NCBI GenBank assembly: GCA_964483155.1
Contig: CAZAAC010000001.1
Coordinates: forward strand, 1-64,000
DNA length: 64,000 nucleotides
From: JAAYYM01 sp964483155
GTDB lineage: Bacteria > Bacillota > Clostridia > Lachnospirales > Lachnospiraceae
Direction: 5' to 3'
Shown: one piece after another, positions 8,843-17,454 of the stretch
Layout of the letters: each line of letters starts with the position of its first letter
Position numbering within the stretch: position 1 is the stretch's first letter
Made by a program: the position numbers and the translations under genes
Notes under the pieces: generated by a model
Told to the model about the DNA's origin: nothing
What the model saw: only the letters and a program-made list of their open reading frames with translations
Database searches by the model: none

Positions 8843-9743
8843 TTTCTATCCCTCCAATCAATTCCACATTTCCTCCCGCATAATTAATTGCGTAGCGCAA
8901 AGCTCTCTCTGCTAACTCCTCTACCAGCTGCAGACGAAATTCCCTGCTTGCCCTCCAGCTTGTCCGCGGATTTACTTCTGAAAGGACTTCCTGTCGTAAG
9001 GTAGTGAATAATTTATCACCAATCTCCATGCCCTTAATAACTGCTTCCGTACGCAAGCATCTGATAGGAACCGGTGCCGCAACACCATATCCTATACGCA
9101 TATCGGCAATCGATTTTTTGTCATCCGTTAGTCTGACATTCACGGCACATCCAAGCGTCGCGATTTCCATGGCATTTCTCTTACCATATTTTATGTAATG
9201 TCCCCCAAAGCCTTCATAATTTTCTTTTAAAATCCTTACACTTACAGCTATCTCATTATGCATTCTCACTGTTTTTCCTGGCCCGGTATAAAACTCATTA
9301 ATTGGTACCATGCGGATTCCCTCAGGCCCTTTCAGCTCGATTATTGCATTTAATACCATGAGAGATGATGCACTGTCTGCGCTTGTAACACCATTACAAA
9401 AATTCCCGCCAATGGTACCCATATTCCGTAGCTGAGGTCCTCCAACCTGATCCACAGCATTTCCAAGAATAGGTATATATTTCTTAATGATATCGTTATA
9501 TGTTACCTGTGAGAAAGTCGTTGCTGCGCCTATCACAATAGTGCCCTCTGCATCCATTTTCACACCACATAGCTCTGGAATACCGTGTATACTGATCAGA
9601 GATGCACCTGCATGTCTGCCTTCTCTTATTTTGATGAGCACATCTGTACCGCCTGAGATAATCATGGCGCTTTCATCTTCCTGTAGTGCCCTGATTGCAT
9701 CCTCTATATTTTTCGCCTGGTAATACTTTTCAATATCATACAT
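8835..9743 (-). CDS. xdhB: Xanthine dehydrogenase FAD-binding subunit
   Basis: 302 residues of the CO dehydrogenase flavoprotein/xanthine dehydrogenase FAD family. The N-terminal PCMH-type FAD motif is ISGGTDVLIKIREG, and NMGTIGGNFCNG is the second flavin contact. A C-terminal CO_deh_flav domain follows. GGAGGAG precedes the start at 9743. It lies between xdhA and xdhC and takes electrons to NAD+ or another acceptor. Confidence 0.93.
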   Translation of the reverse strand: MYDIEKYYQAKNIEDAIRALQEDESAMIISGGTDVLIKIREGRHAGASLISIHGIPELCGVKMDAEGTIVIGAATTFSQVTYNDIIKKYIPILGNAVDQVGGPQLRNMGTIGGNFCNGVTSADSASSLMVLNAIIELKGPEGIRMVPINEFYTGPGKTVRMHNEIAVSVRILKENYEGFGGHYIKYGKRNAMEIATLGCAVNVRLTDDKKSIADMRIGYGVAAPVPIRCLRTEAVIKGMEIGDKLFTTLRQEVLSEVNPRTSWRASREFRLQLVEELAERALRYAINYAGGNVELIGGIENA

Positions 9744-9756
9744 GGCTTATCTCCTC

Positions 9757-12069
9757 CTATATCCCATCATTCTGACTGCTATGGATTAATCCAGCTGCCA
9801 TGAAAGATTCTACTAATTTCTGTGGGTCAAGCGGCAATGAGTTTATGGCAACCCCAGTTGCATGTAACAAAGCATTCCTAAGTGCGGGTGCTACCGGAAC
9901 TGCAGGTGGCTCTCCCAGTGATTTGTTTCCAAAAGGTCCTGTAGGATCTTCTACCTGCACAAATTCTACATGTAAATCAGGTGTATCCATTGCTGTCGGC
10001 AATTTATAGTCTAAAAGATTATCATTTAATGGCTGCCCTTTTTCATTAAACATCAGATGCTCGGATAATCCATACCCAAGTCCCATGCTCATACCACCAT
10101 GTACCTGCGCTTCTGCTAATTTTGGATTAATCAGTATCCCACTATCATGCACATTGATAATATCAAGTACTTTTATCTTACCCAATGGAATATCCACTTC
10201 AATTTCTGCAAAACAAACGCCAGAAGAAAATGTGTTCTCCTTACAATGGTTTGTTGCTTCAGCCGTTAGGTGAACTGATTTATCTAAACTGTAGAAAGCT
10301 TCTAGCGCCAGTTCTGCCAATGACAGCAACTGTTTTCCCGTTTCCTTATCTATGATATAATCATGCATTACATCCATAGTATCTGTCGTTCTGTCCAGCT
10401 TATATTGCGCATAGTCCAATATTTTTTCTTTCAGCAACAGGCCCGTTTTCTTGATTGCTTTTCCACAGACATATGTTTGCCTGGAAGCATAAGCCCCAGT
10501 GTCAAATGGCGTAACATCTGTGTCTTGTGTAGAAACAATATAGATTTTTTCTTGGTCAATTCCAGTTACCTCGGAAGCCATCTGTATAAACACCGTATCT
10601 GCACCCTGACCAATCTCAGTTCCCCCAAGTTGTAGCTGCATAGAACCATCCTGATTCAATATCATGCGACAGGAAGATGTCTCAAGAGAAATCGGATAAA
10701 CACCTGTTTTATAGCAAAAGATTGCCATGCCAACACCACGACGTATCATACCTGTCTGGTGATTATATTTTTCTCTTTTCTCATCCCACTTAATGTAATC
10801 TCGTCCTTTTATCATACATTCTTTCAGTCCATAGGAATTGAATCTGACATGTGTATGTGGATCTTCATAATCTGCCTGCATACAATTCTTCAGCCGAAAT
10901 TGCAACGGATCTATCTTAAGCGCACATGCCAGATCCTCTGCCATACATTCGGCAGCAAACGCACCCTGTGGAATTCCATATGCACGCATGGCACCTCCCA
11001 CAGATATATTTGTATATACTGAAAAGGCCTCTTCTTCTAATGCTTTTTCATCATGATAAATCTGCTTGATCTCGTTGATTGCATTTGCAACAATTGCATG
11101 ACCATGAGAAGCATAGCCTCCCTGATTAGAATATGCCTTTACTCTTCTCGCTACAAGTGTACCGTCTTTACGTGCTGCGGCTTCTACCTCAAATTCTATG
11201 GCATGGCGCACTCGTGTACATGCCATCGTTTCTTCACGCGTCAGTTCTATTTTTACAGCTCTGCCGCCTACCTGCATACACAGAAATGCATTCAGTGGTT
11301 CATACAGCACTTCTTGTTTATTACCAAACCCACCACCGATATATGGCTTAATTACGCGTACCTGTCCCCATGGAATTCCAAGCGCCTGTCCTACTACCCG
11401 GCGGACAATATGTGGAATCTGCGTGGAAGATACAATTACAATACGTTCATTTTCCATATATGCATAGGAAACCACAACTTCTATATGGCAATGCTGTACC
11501 GTTACTGTTTTATAAGTCTTTTCCATTACTAAAAGGTCTGGCTCCTGACATGCCTCTTCAAAAGACAAATCTCCCACTTTCAAAGAAGAGTGTACTAGTA
11601 TATTATCCTGCTTTTCCTCGTGAATCGCCCCTGCACCTTCTGCCATCGCCTTTGCAGTCGTCACAAGTGGCTCGTACTCCTCATATTCCACTTTGACCAG
11701 CCTCACCGCTTTTGTTGCTGCAACTTCATCTGTTGCTACTACTGCGGCAATATCATCCCCATAAATGCGCACCCTGCTGGTTAAAAGTTTCCTGTCAGCA
11801 ATATCCTGATGTGCCTTTTCTATCGACCAGGGATGTCCCGGTGTCGGAAACTGTATATCTGGGACATCGAAACAAGTCACTATCTTAATAACCCCAGGCA
11901 CTTTCAATGCCTCAGATAGATCAAAGCTTTTTACAACTCCATTTGCGATTGTACTCCTGACCACTTTTGCAATCAAAAGATTCTTTGGCTCCAAATCGGC
12001 CGTATACTTTGCCCGACCTGTCACCTTTCCATAGGCATCTACACGCTTAATACTATCTCCTACTGCCAT
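9757..12069 (-). CDS. xdhA: Xanthine dehydrogenase molybdenum-binding subunit
   Basis: A 770-residue molybdopterin-cytosine-dinucleotide hydroxylase large subunit. An N-terminal ald_Xan_dh domain (residues about 15-125) precedes the Mo domain. Visible cofactor motifs are IGGGFGNKQE, AMRAYGIPQ, GGTEIGQGADT and the catalytic Glu in SLGEPPAVPVAP. The ATG at 12069 is taken as start because GGAGGTG lies six bases before it; a GTG at 12075 is in frame. The guaD stop is 24 bases upstream, so guanine deaminase and this enzyme are likely co-expressed and oxidise hypoxanthine or xanthine. Exact specificity is not readable. This complex is separate from the fused enzyme at 17455-20007. Confidence 0.92.
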   Translation of the reverse strand: MAVGDSIKRVDAYGKVTGRAKYTADLEPKNLLIAKVVRSTIANGVVKSFDLSEALKVPGVIKIVTCFDVPDIQFPTPGHPWSIEKAHQDIADRKLLTSRVRIYGDDIAAVVATDEVAATKAVRLVKVEYEEYEPLVTTAKAMAEGAGAIHEEKQDNILVHSSLKVGDLSFEEACQEPDLLVMEKTYKTVTVQHCHIEVVVSYAYMENERIVIVSSTQIPHIVRRVVGQALGIPWGQVRVIKPYIGGGFGNKQEVLYEPLNAFLCMQVGGRAVKIELTREETMACTRVRHAIEFEVEAAARKDGTLVARRVKAYSNQGGYASHGHAIVANAINEIKQIYHDEKALEEEAFSVYTNISVGGAMRAYGIPQGAFAAECMAEDLACALKIDPLQFRLKNCMQADYEDPHTHVRFNSYGLKECMIKGRDYIKWDEKREKYNHQTGMIRRGVGMAIFCYKTGVYPISLETSSCRMILNQDGSMQLQLGGTEIGQGADTVFIQMASEVTGIDQEKIYIVSTQDTDVTPFDTGAYASRQTYVCGKAIKKTGLLLKEKILDYAQYKLDRTTDTMDVMHDYIIDKETGKQLLSLAELALEAFYSLDKSVHLTAEATNHCKENTFSSGVCFAEIEVDIPLGKIKVLDIINVHDSGILINPKLAEAQVHGGMSMGLGYGLSEHLMFNEKGQPLNDNLLDYKLPTAMDTPDLHVEFVQVEDPTGPFGNKSLGEPPAVPVAPALRNALLHATGVAINSLPLDPQKLVESFMAAGLIHSSQNDGI

Positions 12070-12093
12070 ATGCACACCTCCTGTATTTCAAAA

Positions 12094-13380
12094 TCAACTA
12101 TTTGTATCTAGTAGACAACTACCAGCTACATACTTTGCTTTTATACTGCACATTTCTGATAAATATACCATTCTCTCAAGACGCTGTCGAATCGTTAGTT
12201 CATTAGGTGATAGTAATCTGCTATCATCAATTACAACTGCATCTAGTTCATAGCCTTTCTCAAAACTCCCGACTTTGCCGAAAAATTCTCCGCCTCCTCT
12301 GGTTGCAAGATAAAATGCCTCCTCAAATGAAAGTGGTGTTAATTGCTCTCCTACTATATGTGAGCGTAGCTTTGATACCTGTATGGTATCTACTATTGCT
12401 CTTAAAACTGAGCTGGAAAAACCACCAGCCACATCCGTCCCTAATCCTATCTTCATGTGCTTTTTTATATACCTTCTGATAGGAGCGATTCCGGAAGCCA
12501 AATTTGTATTGGACTGTGGACAATGTGCTACATATACACCGTTTCGGAGAAGAAGATTCTCTTCCTCCTCTGACAAATGTACACAATGTGCCATAATTGT
12601 TTTATAAGTTCCGCCGAGCATTCCTACACGTTCATATGCATCTGCATACCCTAAAGACTCTGGACATAACTTCCTGACCCAGGCTATTTCACTTTGATTC
12701 TCAGACAAATGTGATTGTACACATAAATCCCATTCTATACGAATCTTACTCAAATATTTCATTAATTCATCAGAACAGGAAGGAATAAATCTCGGTGTTA
12801 TGATTGGTTTTGTATTTCTATATTTTTCTACTGTCTCAGTAATCCAGCGTACCGTATCTTCTGCAGATATTGTAGCACTTTCTTCCCGCAGATTATCAGG
12901 TGAATTACGATCCATATTGACTTTGCCCACCATTGTCTTCAAGCCTGTCTTTTCTAACAAATCCATCAACAATTCTGTTGCTTCCCTGTGCATTGTTGCA
13001 AAAATACATGCTCTTGTCGTTGCACCATTCCTTAAGTCCTCAGCAAACATACTATAAGCCTTTGCGGCATAATCAACATCCACATACTTTGCTTCTTCCG
13101 GAAAAGTATAAGTATTTAACCACTCGAGTAATTCCATATCCATGCCCATGCCACGAAATGAATATTGTGGTGCATGCAAATGTAAATCTATCATCCCTGG
13201 GAAAATAAGATGCTCTCCATAATCTTTCACTGGAAGACCCTCATACTGTTCTGGAACTTCTGAAAAAACACCTCCTGACAATCCATCCTCACAGATCAAG
13301 TATCCACCCTGTACTGTTCTGATTTTATCTTCACTACTACTGTAGCATATGTTTCCCTTTAAAATAAATGACTTATTCAT
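12094..13380 (-). CDS. guaD: Guanine deaminase
   Basis: A 428-residue amidohydrolase. Zinc ligands are seen in DLHLHAPQ (His67, His69), SHLSEN, AHCVHL and GTDVAGG. PQSNTNLASGIAP is the usual guanine deaminase signature. The protein hydrolyses guanine to xanthine and ammonia, feeding the xanthine dehydrogenase encoded just downstream. The ATG overlaps the stop of the upstream aminotransferase-V gene by four bases. SsnA, a related protein in other selenium clusters, is the main alternative, but the HAPQ and PQSNTNLASG motifs favour GuaD. Confidence 0.88.
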   Translation of the reverse strand: MNKSFILKGNICYSSSEDKIRTVQGGYLICEDGLSGGVFSEVPEQYEGLPVKDYGEHLIFPGMIDLHLHAPQYSFRGMGMDMELLEWLNTYTFPEEAKYVDVDYAAKAYSMFAEDLRNGATTRACIFATMHREATELLMDLLEKTGLKTMVGKVNMDRNSPDNLREESATISAEDTVRWITETVEKYRNTKPIITPRFIPSCSDELMKYLSKIRIEWDLCVQSHLSENQSEIAWVRKLCPESLGYADAYERVGMLGGTYKTIMAHCVHLSEEEENLLLRNGVYVAHCPQSNTNLASGIAPIRRYIKKHMKIGLGTDVAGGFSSSVLRAIVDTIQVSKLRSHIVGEQLTPLSFEEAFYLATRGGGEFFGKVGSFEKGYELDAVVIDDSRLLSPNELTIRQRLERMVYLSEMCSIKAKYVAGSCLLDTNS

Positions 13381-14564
13381 ATACTACCACACTCCTTTCG
13401 TAGCGCAAATACAACGTCTCTTATTTCTTCATTTGTATTATGCAAGCCAAATGAAAATCTTAGTGTCCCTTTTGGAAATGTTCCAACCACCTTGTGCGCA
13501 TGCGGTGCACAGTGCAGACCAACTCTGGTCTGCATGCCATATACAGAATCTAATTGAAAAGCCAGAGTAGCTTCATCCACCGTTTTACACTGTATCGATA
13601 CAATCGGTGCATAATCTTCATCCTTTTCATATGCATCCGAATAATCATAAATATGCTTTCTTCCTATTATCCTGATTGCGTCAATGTCTAAAATTCCTGC
13701 AATAAACTTATTTGTTAACATAACTTCTATTTTTCTGATCTCATCTATTCCCCTGCTCCGTATTTCCGCAAGTCCTGCCTGTAACCCTGCGATTCCTGGC
13801 AGATTCAATGTCCCCGCTTCAAATCTGTCAGGCAGGAACTTTGGAATTTCTTCACTATCTGACATACTGCCAGTTCCTCCTGCTATTAGCGGCTGTATCA
13901 TTCCTGCCATCTCATCTGTCACAATAAACCCACCTATACCCTGTGGACCAAGCAATGACTTATGACCTGTAAATGCTAAGGCATCAATTTTCATCTTTTT
14001 CATAGAAATAGGAAATACACCCGCAGTCTGTGCTGCATCTACTATAAATTTAAGTCCATGCCTTTTAGCAAACAATCCCATTTTCGCAACTGGTAATACA
14101 ACGCCAGAAATATTAGAGGCATGTGTCATAATAATAGCTCTGGTATTTCCTTTTACCAGCTCCGCAATTGTTTCCAAATCCATTTCCCCGTATGCATTAC
14201 ACGGCATTCGCGTAAAAGAAATATTTTTCTCCTTTTCAAGTTGTACAAGTGGTCGCATGACTGCATTATGCTCAAGCGAGCTCACTAAAACATGATCTCC
14301 TTCTTTCAAAAATCCTTTTAAAATCATATTCATCGCATAAGTAATACTTTGGGTAAATATCACATTTGAAGGCTTATCATAATCAAACAACTCACATAAC
14401 ATTTGGCGCACATCATAAACCATTCCCGCTGCTAAATAGGCTTCTTCATAACCACCACGGTTAATGTTTACACCAATATTATCAATATAATTTTTCATTG
14501 CAGTTGCAACTCCCGCTGCTTTCGGAAAGGAGGTGGCTGCTTGATCAAGGTATATTTTATTCAT
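13377..14564 (-). CDS. Aminotransferase class V, cysteine desulfurase family (EF2568-like)
   Basis: A 395-residue PLP protein of the NifS/SufS fold. The PLP lysine is in TGHKSLLGPQG, a SLEHNAVMRP segment follows the N-terminal YLDQAATSFPK, and a Cys lies in GLHCAPHAHK near the C-terminal active-site loop. This matches the family found with SelD, YqeB and YqeC in selenium-dependent molybdenum hydroxylase clusters. It may mobilise sulfur or selenium for the Mo cofactor (the terminal S or Se ligand). That role is inference from context. It is first gene of the leftward operon and diverges from yedE. AAGGAT precedes the ATG. Confidence 0.85.
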   Translation of the reverse strand: MNKIYLDQAATSFPKAAGVATAMKNYIDNIGVNINRGGYEEAYLAAGMVYDVRQMLCELFDYDKPSNVIFTQSITYAMNMILKGFLKEGDHVLVSSLEHNAVMRPLVQLEKEKNISFTRMPCNAYGEMDLETIAELVKGNTRAIIMTHASNISGVVLPVAKMGLFAKRHGLKFIVDAAQTAGVFPISMKKMKIDALAFTGHKSLLGPQGIGGFIVTDEMAGMIQPLIAGGTGSMSDSEEIPKFLPDRFEAGTLNLPGIAGLQAGLAEIRSRGIDEIRKIEVMLTNKFIAGILDIDAIRIIGRKHIYDYSDAYEKDEDYAPIVSIQCKTVDEATLAFQLDSVYGMQTRVGLHCAPHAHKVVGTFPKGTLRFSFGLHNTNEEIRDVVFALRKECGSI

Positions 14565-14710
14565 ATTTAATCCTTTTTCTATTTATAGACTATTTCTATA
14601 AATATAAACCGCACATATCAATTAACAATTGGATTTTCGCAATAATATATGGTAATTTTATAATAACATTATTATATCATATTCTATTAACTTTACAAAG
14701 GAGAACTCAC
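14565..14710. promoter_or_regulatory. Divergent control region between desulfurase-like gene and yedE
   Basis: This 146-base AT-rich gap must carry promoters for both units. It contains a short dyad CAATT-AAC-AATTG at about 14619-14631 and, on the minus strand, a TTGTTA...TATATT pair 16 bases apart. No well-matched rightward promoter is seen. AAAGGAG lies before the yedE ATG. Confidence 0.35.
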
Positions 14711-15763
14711 ATGAAAGAAAAGCGAGCTATTATCATCTCTGGTGCGGCCATCGGTATCATTTCCATTGCACTTGTCTTTTTAGGAAATCCGGCAAATATG
14801 GGATTTTGTCTTGCCTGTTTTATCAGAGATACTGCTGGTGGTCTTAGCCTGCATCGTGCAGAGGCTGTACAATATGTTCGTCCTGAAATCATTGGTCTTA
14901 TCCTTGGTGCCTGTATCCTATCCATTAAGCGTAAAGAATTTATTCCACGAGGTGGCAGTTCTCCAATGACACGTTTTATCATTGGTGTCTTTGTTATGGT
15001 AGGCGCGCTTATGTTTTTAGGTTGCCCCTTTCGCATGATCCTCCGCATTGCTGGTGGTGACTTAAATGCCATAATCGGTTTGGTTGGATTTATTCTCGGT
15101 ATACTTGGTGGCATTTATTTTTTAAACAGGGGATTTACCTTGAAGCGCACTTACAAACTCACTAAGACAGAAGGTGCAGCTTTGCCTATTATTTCTATTG
15201 TACTACTTGTTCTTGTTGTTGCAGTTCCCAGTCTGTTTCTTTTTAGCAGTGAGGGCCCTGGTTCCAAACATGCTGCTGTAATATTTTCTTTAATAGCAGG
15301 TCTCATTGTTGGTGCCATTGCACAGAACAGTCGTTTTTGCATGATTGGCGGTATTAGAGATTTTGTCCTTTTTCGTGAAACAACTCTAATCATTGGATTT
15401 GCTTCTATTTTTGTTTTTGCACTTATTTCCAATATTATATTGGGCTATTTTCACCTTGGCTTTGCCGAACAACCTATTGCACACATGGACGGCATCTGGA
15501 ATCTTCTTGGCATGCTTCTTGTTGGCTTTGGCTGTACCCTGCTGGGTGGTTGTCCTCTTCGTCAGGTCGTACTGGCTGGTGAGGGTAATACCGATTCTGC
15601 CATCACAATCATTGGTTTATTAGTTGGTGCTGCCATTTGCCATAATTTCAAACTGGCATCTTCTGCAGAAGGTCCTACCCTCAACGGAAAAATTGGAGTT
15701 ATCGCAGGTTTGATTATACTTATCATAATTGCATATGCGAATTGCAAGGAAACTACAGAATAA
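14711..15763 (+). CDS. yedE: YedE family putative selenium transporter
   Basis: A 350-residue polytopic membrane protein with about nine hydrophobic segments. The repeated YeeE/YedE signatures are present twice: GFCLACFIRD with GCPFR in the first half, and SRFCMIGGIRD with GGCPLRQ in the second. The paired Cys residues are the supposed chalcogen path. The start is the ATG at 14711 after AAAGGAG; the frame is open upstream but lacks family-like sequence. It heads a three-gene unit with TusA-like and DUF3343 proteins. The selenium role is based on the family's consistent linkage with selD and selenium-dependent hydroxylases; thiosulfate-type sulfur transport is the alternative. Confidence 0.88.
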   Translation: MKEKRAIIISGAAIGIISIALVFLGNPANMGFCLACFIRDTAGGLSLHRAEAVQYVRPEIIGLILGACILSIKRKEFIPRGGSSPMTRFIIGVFVMVGALMFLGCPFRMILRIAGGDLNAIIGLVGFILGILGGIYFLNRGFTLKRTYKLTKTEGAALPIISIVLLVLVVAVPSLFLFSSEGPGSKHAAVIFSLIAGLIVGAIAQNSRFCMIGGIRDFVLFRETTLIIGFASIFVFALISNIILGYFHLGFAEQPIAHMDGIWNLLGMLLVGFGCTLLGGCPLRQVVLAGEGNTDSAITIIGLLVGAAICHNFKLASSAEGPTLNGKIGVIAGLIILIIIAYANCKETTE

Positions 15764-15792
15764 AGAAAATCACAGAATAATGGAGGATTATT

Positions 15793-16008
15793 ATGAATAC
15801 AATAGATGCGCGCGGATATTCTTGTCCACAACCAGTATTGATGGCAAAAAAAGCCTTTACTTCAAATGAAACTGCTTATACAATAATCGTAGATCATCCA
15901 GCAGCAAAAGAAAACGTAAGTCGATTTGCAAAGCATTCTGGTTTTCGCTGCGAAATCACTGAGACAGATGGCGAGTATACGCTCTCTCTTTCAAAGGAGG
16001 TACTTTGA
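15793..16008 (+). CDS. TusA/SirA-like sulfurtransferase (YedF N-domain type)
   Basis: A 71-residue protein of the TusA fold with the CPQP motif, whose Cys11 is the carrier residue. YedF proteins in selenium clusters have this domain followed by a second domain of about 100 residues. Here only the TusA part is present. GGAGG lies before the ATG at 15793. It follows yedE by 29 bases and overlaps the next gene by four. It probably takes persulfide or perselenide from the transporter or the desulfurase. Confidence 0.85.
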   Translation: MNTIDARGYSCPQPVLMAKKAFTSNETAYTIIVDHPAAKENVSRFAKHSGFRCEITETDGEYTLSLSKEVL

Positions 16009-16244
16009 AAACATATATCGTTACATTCTATTCCCATTTTAGTGCAATACGTTTTCAAAAAATCCTGACAGCAAATTCTGCCGTCAGGATTACTTTAATG
16101 CCTGTCCCACGTATCTTAAGTTCCTCTTGTGGTACCTGTGCGCAAATTATGACACCCGCGGATTTTACTGACTATCATTACGATGGTCTCGAAAAAGTCT
16201 ATTCCTGTGAAAACGCGCAATATAAGTTGATTTTTGAATCATAA
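16005..16244 (+). CDS. DUF3343 / putative Se/S carrier-like protein
   Basis: A 79-residue protein starting with TTG at 16005 inside the stop of the TusA-like gene (TTGA overlap). GGAGG at 15995-15999 supports it. It has the family's SSSCGTCAQI motif with two cysteines three positions apart near residues 44-47. The family is described as a putative Se/S carrier. Coupling to a TusA-like protein and YedE points to selenium trafficking. The function is inferred. Confidence 0.8.
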   Translation: MKTYIVTFYSHFSAIRFQKILTANSAVRITLMPVPRILSSSCGTCAQIMTPADFTDYHYDGLEKVYSCENAQYKLIFES

Positions 16245-16253
16245 TCTGCTTTC

Positions 16254-17426
16254 TCATTCTGCTGCTAATCTATAAATACTCTCTATCGCTTTTCGGTCGA
16301 GTTTCACAAATCCACCTGTTTTACCATCTCCTATACCAAACTGCTCTACGAGAAATGGGATATCCTCCACCTTTGCGCCTAATTCCTTGAAATTAATTGG
16401 CATACCTATGGATACAAGGAATTCTTTAAATGCCTGAATTCCAGCTAATGCTGTTTCGCGTGGATCTGCTTCGTTTAATTTGCATCCCCATAAGCGTGTC
16501 GCAATCTGCACAAATCGATCAATATCATGGTCTACGACATAGGTCATCCATGCAGGCATAATCACTGCGAGCCCTGCCCCATGCGCACAATCATACAATG
16601 CCGATAATTCATGTTCAATTCCATGACTATTCCAATCCTGCTGGCGTCCAACGCCTACGATATTGTTATGTGCCACCATGCCTGCCCACATAATATTAGC
16701 ACGTGCCTCATAGTCATCAGGATTTTTTATCACTTTTGGCACTTCGTGAATCATAGATAATAGTACTGCTTCACACAGCCTATCAGTAGTTTCTACATTT
16801 TTTGTATTTGTAAAATAGCGTTCAAACACATGTGCCATAATATCCGTTGCACCGCATGCTGTCTGATATGCGGGCAATGTCGTAGTCAGCTGCGGATTTA
16901 GTATTGAAAATTTCGGACGTATGCAATCCCCTGTAGTGGCACGCTTAAACATACCTTCTTCATGCGTAATAACAGAATCGCCTGAGCCTTCGCTTCCCGC
17001 GGCCGCTATTGTAAGAATTGTTCCTATCGGAACTGCCTCCTGTGGTAATTTGACTTCTGAATAGAAATCCCAGAAATCGCCCTCATAAGGGACTCCTACG
17101 GCAATTGCTTTTGCTGAGTCAATAGGACTCCCTCCACCAATAGCCAGTATAAAATCCACCTTTTCTTTCCGACATAATTCTATCCCCTCATATACTAAAC
17201 CACTTCTTGGGTTAGGTTTTACACCGCCAAGTTCAATATAAGCAATCCCTTCTGCATCTAAAGATTTTTTTACTCTGTCAAGCAACCCACTTTTTTTTGC
17301 TGAACTACTCCCGTAATGTAGCAACACTTTTTTTCCACCATACTTCTTAACATACTTGCCTGTTTCATTCTCTCGTTCTTTTCCAAATACAAAATAAGTC
17401 GGACTACAAAAATCAAAATTATCCAT
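16254..17426 (-). CDS. Iron-containing alcohol dehydrogenase (butanol dehydrogenase-like)
   Basis: A 390-residue type III Fe-ADH. The NAD(P) motif GGGSPIDSAKA is near residue 98. Metal ligands are expected in ATDIMAHVFERYF and in HGIEHELSALYDCAHGAGLA. It looks like the NAD(P)H-dependent butanol dehydrogenase subgroup. It is the last gene of the lysR-yqeC-yqeB-xdh unit (28 bases after the xanthine dehydrogenase stop). It may dispose of reducing power from purine oxidation, which is only a guess from position. Confidence 0.85.
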   Translation of the reverse strand: MDNFDFCSPTYFVFGKERENETGKYVKKYGGKKVLLHYGSSSAKKSGLLDRVKKSLDAEGIAYIELGGVKPNPRSGLVYEGIELCRKEKVDFILAIGGGSPIDSAKAIAVGVPYEGDFWDFYSEVKLPQEAVPIGTILTIAAAGSEGSGDSVITHEEGMFKRATTGDCIRPKFSILNPQLTTTLPAYQTACGATDIMAHVFERYFTNTKNVETTDRLCEAVLLSMIHEVPKVIKNPDDYEARANIMWAGMVAHNNIVGVGRQQDWNSHGIEHELSALYDCAHGAGLAVIMPAWMTYVVDHDIDRFVQIATRLWGCKLNEADPRETALAGIQAFKEFLVSIGMPINFKELGAKVEDIPFLVEQFGIGDGKTGGFVKLDRKAIESIYRLAAE

Positions 17427-17454
17427 GTTCTATCTCCTTTTCTACAATCAAAAG

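Noticed and set aside
11053..11532. 159-codon rightward frame inside xdhA
   Set aside because: It is antisense to a conserved part of xdhA, has no ribosome binding site and codes a Cys/His/Tyr-rich non-protein-like sequence.
14498..14710. N-terminal extension of yedE
   Set aside because: The upstream part overlaps the antisense desulfurase gene and lacks family similarity; the ATG at 14711 has an ideal ribosome binding site.
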